From positions 1 through 36,724 of the IMG/VR virus record IMGVR_UViG_3300005935_000054: 36,724 nt of DNA; one strand, written 5' to 3'. Made by a program: the position numbers and the translations under genes. Below the pieces are notes generated by a model, which was given only the letters and a program-made list of their open reading frames with translations, searched no databases and was not told the origin of the DNA. Source of the stretch: a virus. The first letter of the stretch is position 1. Every line of letters starts with the position of its first letter. Shown one piece after another: positions 30,149 to 36,724 of this stretch.

Positions 30149-30504
30149 TTTTTTAGTTCATCTATATATTTTGATATTTTCATATTTGTATCTACTCGTT
30201 TTTTATTAAGTAAATCAATTTGCTTTTGATTTTTTATTATTTCTTTTATTTTATCTAAAATTTCTTTTGATTCTATTCTTATTTTATTATATTTTTTAAT
30301 ATTAATTAAATCTCGTTCTTTTGCTAAATCAATATTGATAGGACGACCATATTTTATTCCTTGTGTCCTAAAATAATCATAGTATTTTCCGTTATATTCA
30401 ATATAATAATAATTCTTTTCTTCAAATCTGTCTGAACCATGATTTTTATCTCCAAAATAATTATATGGTGCATAGTCTGAAACAGTATAATTGTGTAGAA
30501 ACAT
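30145..30504 (-). CDS. Unknown Tyr-rich protein, 119 aa
   Basis: The N-terminal half is rich in Tyr, Asn and Asp (HNYTVSDYAPYNYFGDKNHG) and the C-terminal half is a Lys/Ile helix (ESKEILDKIKEIIKNQKQ). AAAGGAG precedes the ATG. It is translationally coupled to the NinB-like gene and is first in the operon. No family recognised. Confidence 0.6.
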   Translation of the reverse strand: MFLHNYTVSDYAPYNYFGDKNHGSDRFEEKNYYYIEYNGKYYDYFRTQGIKYGRPINIDLAKERDLINIKKYNKIRIESKEILDKIKEIIKNQKQIDLLNKKRVDTNMKISKYIDELKK

Positions 30505-30539
30505 ATTTATTCTCCTTTTATGGTAGATGAGCTACTTAT

Positions 30540-30545
30540 ATTATA
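30540..30545 (-). promoter_or_regulatory. -10 of minus promoter (TATAAT)
   Basis: The minus-strand sequence GTATAATATAAGTAG matches the -10 regions of the promoters at 23733 and 24389. The -35 position (30568-30563) reads TTTTAT and is weak. It is 36 nt before the ATG at 30504. Confidence 0.5.
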
Positions 30546-30584
30546 CTACTTTTTTTATATAAATAAAATTTATCTTAATAAAAC

Positions 30585-30624
30585 TTTACAAAGTGTTGTA
30601 AAATAAATGTAAATAATATATAAT
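30585..30624 (+). promoter_or_regulatory. Early replication-block promoter with overlapping operator
   Basis: TTGTAA (30596-30601) and TATAAT (30619-30624) are 17 nt apart and read into the gene at 30656. The inverted repeat TTTACAA-AGTG-TTGTAAA (30585-30602) covers the -35. It is suited to repression, perhaps by the RHH protein encoded second in this operon. Confidence 0.65.
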
Positions 30625-30655
30625 AATTATTACTTACAAAAATAGGAGTATAAAA

Positions 30656-30946
30656 ATGAGAATAAAAGTTAATAAAGCTAAATTTTCTAATGATTATAAA
30701 GGAGAGGTGGGATATAAAGTTAATAAATGTAAGAATTGTGGTAATTTTTATATTGAACAGGTTGGTATTCATATAGTAGAAGAAGATATGGGGTGGGCTA
30801 AATCTATTCATCATTGTGGAGGAAATTATTCATTTACCACTTTTTGTGAAAATCAATTTAAAAAGTTAAGAACTTTATTCAGAACAGAAAATGAAGCTAA
30901 AGAATACTGTATTGAAAAAATTGAAAAAGCCGGAGGAAAAAAATGA
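30656..30946 (+). CDS. Small zinc-binding protein, 96 aa
   Basis: CKNCGNFYIEQVG near residue 25 and HHCGGNYSFTTFC near residue 52 give a CxxC and HC...C site, probably for zinc. The C-terminal helix (TENEAKEYCIEKIEKAGGKK) is charged. AATAGGAG precedes the ATG. It leads the plus-strand replication block and overlaps the RHH gene by 4 nt. Function unknown. Confidence 0.65.
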   Translation: MRIKVNKAKFSNDYKGEVGYKVNKCKNCGNFYIEQVGIHIVEEDMGWAKSIHHCGGNYSFTTFCENQFKKLRTLFRTENEAKEYCIEKIEKAGGKK

Positions 30947-31104
30947 AACAAATATCAATTAGCATACCTAATGAGGTTCTAGAAAAATTAGATAAATGTG
31001 TCAAGTGGGATTTTGACAACCGGTCTAAATTTATTGTATCAGCTATCGTAGCGAAAATCAACAAAAGCTATGAGGAGAGGATACTAGATGAAATACACGA
31101 TTGA
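30943..31104 (+). CDS. Ribbon-helix-helix DNA-binding protein
   Basis: The 53-aa protein is almost exactly one RHH domain: a beta strand KQISISIPNEV, helix A (LEKLDKCVKW), an RSKF turn and helix B (IVSAIVAKINKSY). Such dimers repress their own operon. The palindrome on the promoter at 30585-30602 is the obvious candidate site. It overlaps both neighbours (4 and 17 nt), so it is made with the initiator. Confidence 0.75.
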   Translation: MKQISISIPNEVLEKLDKCVKWDFDNRSKFIVSAIVAKINKSYEERILDEIHD

Positions 31105-31831
31105 AGGATATTCACAAAAAGAAGCTCTTTCCTTAGGGTTAGATATTACTGATCTATTAATTCTGAGGTGGATACAAGATTTTTATCCAAATATGACTAA
31201 AAAGATAATCAACGAAAAAGAATATGCTTGGATAAACTATAAATATTTCCTTGAAGATATGCCATTGCTTGGCATTAAAACAAAGGATGGATTATATAGA
31301 AGACTTAAAAAAATTGAAAGTGTTGGATTATTGGAAAAATGTTGTGAAAGAAATAAAACAGGAGTTTATTCATATATCCGCATAACTGGCGATATAACTA
31401 AGCTTACATCCTCCACCCCCATACGGATGAAAATCCGTAACCATACGGATGAAAATCCGTATACCCATACGGATGAAAATCCCGATCATAATAATAAGTC
31501 TACTATAATAGATCCTTCTACTAAAGATACTAATGGGAATCTTTTAGAAAAATTATGTAGTACTAATTATATAACAGCGGAATTTAAAACCATTGTACAG
31601 GTATGGTTGGACTACAAGAAAGCAGAAAAAAGACAATCCTATAAGACTGAAAGGAGCTTGAAAGCATTCATTGATATGCTAAATGAGTACTCCCAGAATG
31701 ACAACAAAAAAGCAGAAACTGTTATAAAAAACGCGATGGCAAATAATTATATGGGTATAGTGCCATTAAAAAATCAGAGTAAGCCTAAAGAAAGCCTTGA
31801 GGAGCTAAGAAATGACGGATACAATTTCTAG
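31088..31831 (+). CDS. Replication initiator with internal iterons (lambda O-like role)
   Basis: The N-terminal 110 residues form a winged-helix part (LLILRWIQDF, then TKDGLYRRLKKIESVGLLEK), typical of DnaD/RepA/O-type initiators. A low-complexity linker (residues about 112-135) is encoded by three iterons (31420-31482), where the protein should bind. The C-terminal part (QSYKTERSLKAFIDMLNEYS) would bind the helicase loader encoded next. GAGGAG precedes the ATG. It overlaps the downstream gene by 20 nt. Confidence 0.75.
   Translation: MKYTIEGYSQKEALSLGLDITDLLILRWIQDFYPNMTKKIINEKEYAWINYKYFLEDMPLLGIKTKDGLYRRLKKIESVGLLEKCCERNKTGVYSYIRITGDITKLTSSTPIRMKIRNHTDENPYTHTDENPDHNNKSTIIDPSTKDTNGNLLEKLCSTNYITAEFKTIVQVWLDYKKAEKRQSYKTERSLKAFIDMLNEYSQNDNKKAETVIKNAMANNYMGIVPLKNQSKPKESLEELRNDGYNF
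31420..31482 (+). repeat. Three iterons, probable replication origin
   Basis: CATACGGATGAAAATCCGTA occurs at 31420-31439 and 31442-31461, and its first 17 bases again at 31466-31482. Starts are 22 and 24 bp apart, about two helical turns. Each holds an inverted repeat (TACGGAT-GAAA-ATCCGTA). They lie within the initiator gene and encode a repeated HTDENP peptide. This matches the lambda layout of origin inside gene O; AT-rich DNA follows. Confidence 0.75.
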
Positions 31832-32546
31832 AAAATGTCCCTATTGTGGTAAAAAATTCGTAAATAAAGATATAAAATTTGGGAATATATTTCATGGAAT
31901 TCCATTTCCTGATTGTAATTGTTCTGAGGAAAATGCTGAAAAAAATGTAGAAAGAGAAAAATGTATCAGGAAAAAACAAAAAATTAAACAGCTATATTTA
32001 CAAGCTGGGTTTTCTCGAAAATTAAGATCTTTCAGGTTAAAAAATTTAAGTTGTGAACACACAGAAACTGCTAAACAATATATTAAAAACTTTGCACCCA
32101 AAAGATCAAAAGGGTTATCTTTAATTGGTGCTCCGGGGAATGGTAAAACAACACTAGCAACCTGTATTGGCAAAGAACTTGTTTCAATGGGCTGTAAAGT
32201 TATAATTAAAACTTTTAATGATTACCTTGGAGAAATGCAACAAGCAGAATTTGCAAAAGATTATAAAAATAAATCTTGGCTTTTGGATCAATGGACACAA
32301 AAAGATTTAGTAATTATTGATGATTTTGGACGTGAAAAATACACAGAAACTAGACTTGTCAATACCTTTACATTTTTTGATAAACTAGTAAATAATTGTA
32401 CAAGTTTTATATTGACAGCAAATCCTGAAAGTATGGCTGCAATAAAAGAGTTCCCGGAATTCTCTGCAATACTTGACAGGATAGTAGGCGATTGTAAAAA
32501 ATTAGTGTTTACAAATTCGAGTTACAGAAGAAAAGATGAGGAGTAA
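31812..32546 (+). CDS. DnaC-like helicase loader (AAA+ ATPase)
   Basis: An N-terminal zinc ribbon (CPYCGKKF ... CNC) precedes an AAA+ core: Walker A LIGAPGNGKTTLATCIG near residue 100, Walker B KDLVIIDDFGREKY near 172, sensor-1 SFILTANPE near 205, and a box VII arginine in ILDRIVGDCK. DnaC-type proteins bring the host replicative helicase to the origin. It follows the initiator with a 20-nt overlap, as lambda O/P or DnaD/DnaC pairs do. Confidence 0.85.
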   Translation: MTDTISRKCPYCGKKFVNKDIKFGNIFHGIPFPDCNCSEENAEKNVEREKCIRKKQKIKQLYLQAGFSRKLRSFRLKNLSCEHTETAKQYIKNFAPKRSKGLSLIGAPGNGKTTLATCIGKELVSMGCKVIIKTFNDYLGEMQQAEFAKDYKNKSWLLDQWTQKDLVIIDDFGREKYTETRLVNTFTFFDKLVNNCTSFILTANPESMAAIKEFPEFSAILDRIVGDCKKLVFTNSSYRRKDEE

Positions 32547-32552
32547 TTTAAT

Positions 32553-32711
32553 ATGATAATTTCTGGCATTCAACAAAGAATAAAATTAAGGCAAAAAATT
32601 CAGTTTTACAAGAAAAAAAATAAAGTATTGCAAGATCAAATTAATTTATTGCAAGAAGAATTAAAATATTACAAAGAAGATTCAGGTAAATTAAGAATAG
32701 GAGGCAAATAA
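32553..32711 (+). CDS. Small coiled-coil protein, 52 aa
   Basis: GAGGAG precedes the ATG. Heptad-like helix (KKKNKVLQDQINLLQEELKY). The stop overlaps the next start as TAATG, linking it to the sigma factor; a partner or anti-sigma role is possible but unsupported. Confidence 0.6.
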   Translation: MIISGIQQRIKLRQKIQFYKKKNKVLQDQINLLQEELKYYKEDSGKLRIGGK

Positions 32712-33469
32712 TGACAAATGCTATCCAAGACAGCGATTATGGCATAATGTATTCTTATCTTAACCGCCTTAAAGAAATAAAAAATTTAACTAAAGAGGAA
32801 GAAATTGAATTATTCCTGAAGAAAGATAAAAAATCAAAAGAAAAATTCATGAAACATTATTTACGATTAGTATTTAGTATTGCTATTAGATACAAAGATA
32901 ATGGAGTAGAACTATCTGATTTAATACAAGAAGGCTCTATAGGGTTGTTGACAGCTTATAATAAATTTGATTTAAAATTTGGTTGTAGATTTACTACCTA
33001 TGCTATTGCATGGATAAGACGAAACATAATTAGAGCATTATGCCAAAAATCAAGAACTATCAGGATTCCAGTGTGGCTCTATGGGATATTAGCTAAATAC
33101 AAAAACGGAAAGGAATTAACAGAAAAAGAATATGCAAAAGTTCTGAGAATAAAAATGTTATCAAAAATTTGTAGCTTAGATTCTCTGGATGCTGATTTCA
33201 AGGAAAGTTTTATGAATATTATACAAGACTTAAAAAGTATTGATCCTGAAGAGGTAACAGAGTCTAAGTTAATGAAAGAATTTTGTATAAATAAAATGAA
33301 TATATTATCTGATAAAGAAAAGTATGTGATAGAATCTCGTTATGATAGTTATGAAAAGCCAAAGTCCTTTTTAAAAATAGGGCAAGAACTTAATCTAAGT
33401 AAACAAAGAATAGAACAAATAAAGACTGAAAGTATAGAAAAAATAAAGGAGGCAATAAATGATAATTAA
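32711..33469 (+). CDS. Phage sigma-70 family RNA polymerase sigma factor
   Basis: Region 1.2/2 is clear: LFLKKDKKSKEKFMKHYLRLVFSIA (quoted in part), LSDLIQEGSIGLLTAYNKFD for 2.1-2.2, and FGCRFTTYAIAWIRRNIIRAL for 2.3-2.4. Region 3 is shortened. Region 4 is FLKIGQELNLSKQRIEQIKT, an HTH at residues about 220-240. The protein should redirect host RNA polymerase, likely to late genes; no promoter class unlike sigma-70 is obvious in the window. GGAGG precedes the ATG. It overlaps the next gene by 11 nt. Confidence 0.85.
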   Translation: MTNAIQDSDYGIMYSYLNRLKEIKNLTKEEEIELFLKKDKKSKEKFMKHYLRLVFSIAIRYKDNGVELSDLIQEGSIGLLTAYNKFDLKFGCRFTTYAIAWIRRNIIRALCQKSRTIRIPVWLYGILAKYKNGKELTEKEYAKVLRIKMLSKICSLDSLDADFKESFMNIIQDLKSIDPEEVTESKLMKEFCINKMNILSDKEKYVIESRYDSYEKPKSFLKIGQELNLSKQRIEQIKTESIEKIKEAINDN

Positions 33470-33689
33470 ATGTGATAATTGTGGAGCTACAAAAGAATGT
33501 GCTTTTAAAGATGGATTAAAATATAGGGAGTGCCCTTTATGTGGAACATCTTTATATAGCACCGTGGATTTAATTATATACTATATATTAAAATTTTTAA
33601 TGGAAATAAAACTAATTAAGGAAACAATGCTGGTAAAATCAAAAGATATTAAAGTTTTTACTATTGATACAAGTAAATTAAGGAAATAA
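33459..33689 (+). CDS. Small zinc-ribbon protein with hydrophobic helix, 76 aa
   Basis: CDNCGATKEC and CPLCGTS form a four-cysteine ribbon (residues 5-30), followed by a hydrophobic stretch TVDLIIYYILKFLMEIKLI that could lie in a membrane. Read with the sigma gene (11-nt overlap). Function unknown. Confidence 0.6.
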   Translation: MIIKCDNCGATKECAFKDGLKYRECPLCGTSLYSTVDLIIYYILKFLMEIKLIKETMLVKSKDIKVFTIDTSKLRK

Positions 33690-33690
33690 T

Positions 33691-34248
33691 ATGACATACA
33701 ATATAATTTATGCAGATCCGCCTTGGAGTTATAATTCAAGAGCCAATCATAAGACAAGGTTCAGAGGAGGAGCTTGTGGACATTATGACCTAATGACAAT
33801 GAAAGAAATAAAAGCCTTACCCGTTCCTAAACTGGCTGCTGAAAACTGTGCATTATTAATGTGGTGTACTTTTCCTTATTTAGATAAGCAGATTGAGTTA
33901 TTTAAATATTGGGGATTTGTCTATAAAACAGTAGGTTTTAACTGGATAAAGCTTAATTCTAAAAATGGTAAACCTTTCTTTGGTGTTGGTTACTATGCTA
34001 AATCGAACGGAGAAGTTTGTTTGTTAGGTATTAAGGGTAAAATGAAACCAGTAAGTAATAGTGTTTCTTCAGTCATTCTTGCAGAAAGACGACAACACTC
34101 TAGGAAACCAGATGAAGTTAGAGACAGAATAGTAAAACTATTTGGAGATGTTCCTCGTATAGAAATGTTTGCTAGAGAAAAAAAAGAAGGATGGGATTCT
34201 TGGGGCAATGAAGTTGAAAACAATATAAACATGGAGGAGTATAGATGA
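33691..34248 (+). CDS. MT-A70 family adenine-N6 DNA methyltransferase
   Basis: ADPPWSYNSRA at residues 8-18 is the DPPW catalytic motif. HYDLMTMKEIKALPV, NCALLMWCTFPYL and RQHSRKPDEVRDRI are further standard motifs of phage MT-A70 enzymes, which methylate adenine in DNA. There is no partner nuclease, so it probably protects phage DNA or marks it for timing. It starts 1 nt after the previous gene and overlaps the next by 4. Confidence 0.85.
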   Translation: MTYNIIYADPPWSYNSRANHKTRFRGGACGHYDLMTMKEIKALPVPKLAAENCALLMWCTFPYLDKQIELFKYWGFVYKTVGFNWIKLNSKNGKPFFGVGYYAKSNGEVCLLGIKGKMKPVSNSVSSVILAERRQHSRKPDEVRDRIVKLFGDVPRIEMFAREKKEGWDSWGNEVENNINMEEYR

Positions 34249-34805
34249 TAAATCCCCAGTTTTCATTGAACAATGGATATATTCAAATATATATGGGTAT
34301 GGGCAAAGGGAAAACTACCGCATCTCTTGGGCTTATGCTTAGACATCTTGGGCATGGCGGTAGAGTTCTTTACACCTCATTCTGTAAAGGGCATAAGTCT
34401 TTTATTTCAGGTGAAAAAACTTTCTTTAAGATTTGTAAATTTTTACTAGGAAAACGATTTACATTTAAGCGATTTGGTAATAGAATGAAATGGGAGAGTC
34501 CTGAAAATATAACTTATGATGATAAAAGATGGGCTGTAAAAAACTGGAAGTTTATACTTGATAATTATAAAGATTATACATTAATAGTAATAGATGAAGC
34601 CACAGCTGCATTAAAATGTGGGTTGATAACAGAAAAACGATTATTAAAATTTATAGAAGAAAAACCGGATAATATAGAGCTTGTGTTAACTGGTAGAGAA
34701 TTTTCAGATAATATTTTAGATAGAGCTGATTTAATAACTAAAATGGAATGCGTTAAACATTACTTCGCTAGAGGAGTACAATCAAGAATAGGAGTAGAAC
34801 TATGA
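34245..34805 (+). CDS. CobA/CobO-like corrinoid adenosyltransferase or related P-loop ATPase
   Basis: The N-terminus YIQIYMGMGKGKTTASLGLM is the P-loop of the CobA/CobO/BtuR family. LIVIDEATAALKCGLI gives Walker B, and VLTGREFSDNILDRADLITK followed by VKHYFARGVQSRIGVE matches its C-terminal signature. The cellular enzyme adenosylates cobalamin. A central segment (residues 45-85) differs from the usual form, so substrate should be tested. The phage could supply adenosylcobalamin to a host ribonucleotide reductase; no such enzyme is seen in the window. Confidence 0.75.
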   Translation: MINPQFSLNNGYIQIYMGMGKGKTTASLGLMLRHLGHGGRVLYTSFCKGHKSFISGEKTFFKICKFLLGKRFTFKRFGNRMKWESPENITYDDKRWAVKNWKFILDNYKDYTLIVIDEATAALKCGLITEKRLLKFIEEKPDNIELVLTGREFSDNILDRADLITKMECVKHYFARGVQSRIGVEL

Positions 34806-35269
34806 TAAACCAATTTACTGAACAAGAATTTGAGGATAAACGTTTACAAATTATTATGCGAAAAGTTGATGACATAATTACTTACTTGAATGAACAGGAA
34901 AAACCTATGGGATTATCAAATGTGGTTAAATTAAAATACATAGAAGATTTTAATGGAAAATTAGATTTGAAAGCTACAGCATATAAGCTTAATGAGGTTA
35001 TCGACAATTTGAGTGGCGTAACCCCTTTCAAGAAAGAAGAAAAAATATTTCAACCAGTAGAAACTAAATGCCCTATATGTGCAGGAACTGGAATAATAAG
35101 AAATATATTTAATCAACCAGCATATTGTCCAGAATGTAATAAGCCAATGGAGAATGGCTTTTGTATAAATAATTGTAAAAGCGATAAGGCAAAGTTGGCA
35201 AAAATAAAACAAAAATTAATAGTAGGTAATTTTGATATAAACGAATTATTAGAAATTATAAGCAATTAA
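34802..35269 (+). CDS. Zinc-ribbon protein, 155 aa
   Basis: A helical N-terminal part (RKVDDIITYLNEQEKPMGLS) is followed by CPICAGTG, CPECNKPM and CINNCKSD, a pair of four-cysteine ribbons at residues about 90-130. The ATG overlaps the adenosyltransferase stop. It has no known function; a nucleic-acid-binding role is likely. Confidence 0.6.
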   Translation: MINQFTEQEFEDKRLQIIMRKVDDIITYLNEQEKPMGLSNVVKLKYIEDFNGKLDLKATAYKLNEVIDNLSGVTPFKKEEKIFQPVETKCPICAGTGIIRNIFNQPAYCPECNKPMENGFCINNCKSDKAKLAKIKQKLIVGNFDINELLEIISN

Positions 35270-35282
35270 AGGATAATTTTAA

Positions 35283-35408
35283 ATGAATGATGAAGCAATT
35301 AAAAAAGAATTTAAATGCAAATGTGGGCTTGTGATTGAATACATAGAAGAAAAGGAAGACATTATTGTTATAACTTGCGGTAAATGCGGCGAAGAATATG
35401 TAATTTAA
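35283..35408 (+). CDS. Small zinc-ribbon protein, 41 aa
   Basis: AAAGGATAATTTTAA precedes the ATG. The protein is a minimal ribbon: FKCKCGLVIEY then ITCGKCGEEYVI, with four cysteines. It is one of four zinc-binding proteins of the replication block. Confidence 0.6.
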   Translation: MNDEAIKKEFKCKCGLVIEYIEEKEDIIVITCGKCGEEYVI

Positions 35409-35427
35409 TACAATAAAGGAGTAAATT

Positions 35428-35736
35428 ATGTTTGAACTTTATTACGTACAAATAGAAAGCGATCAAGTAGGTCGCTTACCAACAAAAATACATCATAGTA
35501 AAGAAGAGGCTACTGCTGAAGCTCAAAGACTTTGTTTTCAAGAAAAATGCAATTTCTTTGTTATTAAAGTTATGGAAGAAGAAGTGGTCGATAAATTTAC
35601 ATATCATAGAGAACCTGTAATAGATAAAATGAAAGAACTAATGAAATTATATCCAGACTTAAATAACCATAATGATTATTTAAAATTTGGTAAATTAAGG
35701 ATTGAGATAAATGAAGAACTTAGAAAATTTAATTAA
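35428..35736 (+). CDS. Unknown protein, 102 aa
   Basis: AAAGGAG precedes the ATG. FELYYVQIESDQVGRLPTKIHHSKEEA in its first third and CNFFVIKVMEEEV next form an alpha/beta fold; the C-terminal part is helical. Last gene of the block; a T-arm-like element and a terminator follow. Not recognised. Confidence 0.6.
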   Translation: MFELYYVQIESDQVGRLPTKIHHSKEEATAEAQRLCFQEKCNFFVIKVMEEEVVDKFTYHREPVIDKMKELMKLYPDLNNHNDYLKFGKLRIEINEELRKFN

Positions 35737-35769
35737 TCTAACAATTCGGTTCGATCCCGAGATTAAATT
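35726..35769 (+). other. tRNA T-arm-like minihelix
   Basis: TTCGG (35745-35749), loop TTCGATC (35750-35756) and CCGAG (35757-35761) form a textbook T arm. ATTAAATT directly follows, where a tRNA acceptor strand would lie, and pairs with AATTTAAT at 35726-35733. No D or anticodon arm fits. It may be a tRNA-derived attachment site, a tRNA remnant, or chance. Confidence 0.4.
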
Positions 35770-35772
35770 ATT

Positions 35773-35804
35773 AAAGCCCCAATTAAGGGGCTTTAAGTTT
35801 TTTA
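35773..35804 (+). terminator. Strong intrinsic terminator
   Basis: AAAGCCCC (35773-35780) pairs with GGGGCTTT (35787-35794) across AATTAA, followed by AAGTTTTTT. It closes the plus-strand block and lies between convergent genes. Confidence 0.85.
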
Positions 35805-35858
35805 GGATAGTTATGACCTGAACTATATTTAATTTGCTTAGAATCGATTCTCGCTTGC

Positions 35859-36245
35859 CTAATATATTATATTATAACAATTACCAGTTTGATTTCTATC
35901 AATTCCTAAATGTACAAAATTAAGTTTCTTGTAAAATAAAACTTCATTAAAAAATTCTAATTTACACGCAAGATTATAAATTTCTTCACAATTATTATTT
36001 GTTACATCTGATGCTGTAGTTTTTTTACCCTCACAAATATGACATGAATTTTTCTTGCCTTTAACCTCTTTATTATGCTCAATACATCTACATCCTGATG
36101 TAACTGTCATTGATTTATTTAACAGATACCTGAATGTCTGTAATTTTATAAGGAATTCGTTGTCATAGTTAAAACGATTACACCCACATTTACATTTTAA
36201 TTCTTCTTCTGTAAAATTTTCTATTATTACTATTGGACTATTCAT
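35859..36245 (-). CDS. M15-family peptidase, endolysin
   Basis: ENFTEEELKCKCGCNRFN opens the M15 (VanY/Peptidase_M15_3) fold. TSGCRCIEHNKEVKG, then a His in NSCHICEG, an Asp in TASDV and the late NFVHLGID supply the zinc ligands. The enzyme cleaves peptidoglycan cross-links for lysis. The usual H-x6-D spacing is lengthened by about four residues (HICEGKKTTASD). The ATG at 36245 is chosen because it overlaps the holin-like stop as ATGA. Confidence 0.8.
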   Translation of the reverse strand: MNSPIVIIENFTEEELKCKCGCNRFNYDNEFLIKLQTFRYLLNKSMTVTSGCRCIEHNKEVKGKKNSCHICEGKKTTASDVTNNNCEEIYNLACKLEFFNEVLFYKKLNFVHLGIDRNQTGNCYNIIY

Positions 36246-36451
36246 GATAAGTTTTTTGTTACCTCTATAACTATGTAAATCAATCCAGAAAAGCCTACTA
36301 GACATCCACCGGCTTTAGTACACAACCAGAACCCACCTCTTATATTATCATTAAATCTTTCAAGGCGATCTATTCGTTCAGGTAATCCTTCGACAGAAGC
36401 TTTAATAACAGCTACATCTTCTAATAGTTTTATAGATTGGTCGTCTTTCAT
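36242..36451 (-). CDS. Holin-like protein (coiled coil plus one membrane helix)
   Basis: 69 aa: an N-terminal helical, charged segment (ASVEGLPERIDRLERFNDNI) followed by a C-terminal hydrophobic helix (CLVGFSGLIYIVIEV). This is the plan of small XhlA-like holins or holin-associated proteins. AAAGGA precedes the ATG. It is translationally coupled to the endolysin gene. Confidence 0.7.
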   Translation of the reverse strand: MKDDQSIKLLEDVAVIKASVEGLPERIDRLERFNDNIRGGFWLCTKAGGCLVGFSGLIYIVIEVTKNLS

Positions 36452-36455
36452 TTTT

Positions 36456-36722
36456 TTATCCTTTAGGGTACTTAATTTTAATTTCTTTACGTTTAGTGTT
36501 GAGAGTATTAAATTCAGTTATATCACCGTCTAGTGCTTTACAAATAGCATCTATCATATCACCAATAGGCGGATACTCATTTTGTCGGCTTTCTGCGTAT
36601 GATGTCAAAAGTTCAGCTTCGTGTTCTGCTTTTAATTCTTTTTTCGTCATTACATGCCAACCGTCAGGGACATTACCTATAAAATGCTGCGTTTCACCGT
36701 TTGAATTAATATATTTTTGCAT
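36456..36722 (-). CDS. Small tail-associated phage protein, 88 aa
   Basis: PDGWHVMTKKELKAEHEAEL, then YPPIGDMIDAICKALDGD and a final Lys-rich helix: the YP-IGDQ-DA pattern recurs in small proteins encoded between tail fibre and lysis genes of many phages, with no known function. The ATG is 2 nt from the window end, so its ribosome site is not seen. It overlaps nothing on its 3' side (4 nt from the holin). Confidence 0.65.
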   Translation of the reverse strand: MQKYINSNGETQHFIGNVPDGWHVMTKKELKAEHEAELLTSYAESRQNEYPPIGDMIDAICKALDGDITEFNTLNTKRKEIKIKYPKG

Positions 36723-36724
36723 TA

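Noticed and set aside
31420-31482. CRISPR array
   Set aside because: Only three 20-bp copies separated by 2-4 bp, inside a coding gene; these are iterons, without spacers.
35726-35769. Complete tRNA gene
   Set aside because: No D arm, anticodon arm or CCA fits; only the T arm and acceptor pairing are present.
1-36724. Recoded genetic code (stop codon reassignment across the phage)
   Set aside because: TAA, TAG and TGA all end normal genes; only one in-frame TAA (18341-18343) was found and no suppressor tRNA gene.

Overview
The window reads as a nearly complete genome of an AT-rich (roughly 30% GC), short-tailed, P22-like bacteriophage. It has a portal, scaffold, coat protein, gp4-like adaptor, gp10-like stabilisation protein with propeller repeats, three ejection-type proteins and a tail spike or fibre, but no tail-tube, tape-measure or sheath genes. 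Genes use the standard bacterial code, clear AAAGGAG-type ribosome sites and many ATGA/TAATG overlaps. The host cannot be named from the sequence; its promoters look like ordinary sigma-70 (TTTACA-17-TATAAT). No integrase or lysogeny repressor was recognised.

Layout. (1) 1-15552, minus strand: late virion operon, read right to left from a promoter at 15605-15633: two beta-rich proteins (one with a signal peptide), portal, small overlapping ORF, scaffold, decoration-like protein, coat protein, adaptor, permuted NlpC/P60-like protein, stabilisation protein, ejection proteins, tail fibre. If the ends join, this runs on into the tail-associated, holin and M15 endolysin genes at 36722-35859. (2) 15689-16565, plus: a divergent Cys-rich protein plus PAPS-reductase-like gene. 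(3) 16580-24382, minus: large terminase, then about 17 small early-type genes (DUF4406-like, metallophosphoesterase, dual-specificity phosphatase, membrane peptides), then the small terminase. (4) 24503-25717, plus: two unfamiliar genes with higher GC whose coding DNA is packed with inverted repeats; this is the strangest part of the window. (5) 25877-27352, plus: eight small early genes. (6) 27513-30504, minus: VRR-NUC, TPR-like, NinB/HNH-like and other genes. (7) 30656-35736, plus: replication and takeover block: RHH regulator, initiator with iterons inside it, DnaC-like loader, sigma factor, MT-A70 methylase, CobA/CobO-like ATPase, zinc-ribbon proteins, closed by a strong terminator.

How it fits together. 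The initiator, its internal iterons and the loader form a lambda O/P-style replication module. A phage sigma factor, an RHH protein and recurrent TTGTAA-type operators probably time expression. The terminase pair and the late operon build the particle, and holin plus M15 peptidase release it. The best candidates for something undescribed are the hairpin-packed two-gene unit at 24503-25717, an in-frame UAA inside a four-cysteine gene (18200-18433), twin CCCGTACGGG palindromes, and a tRNA T-arm-like minihelix at 35726-35769. Family assignments were made by eye from motifs, without database searches.
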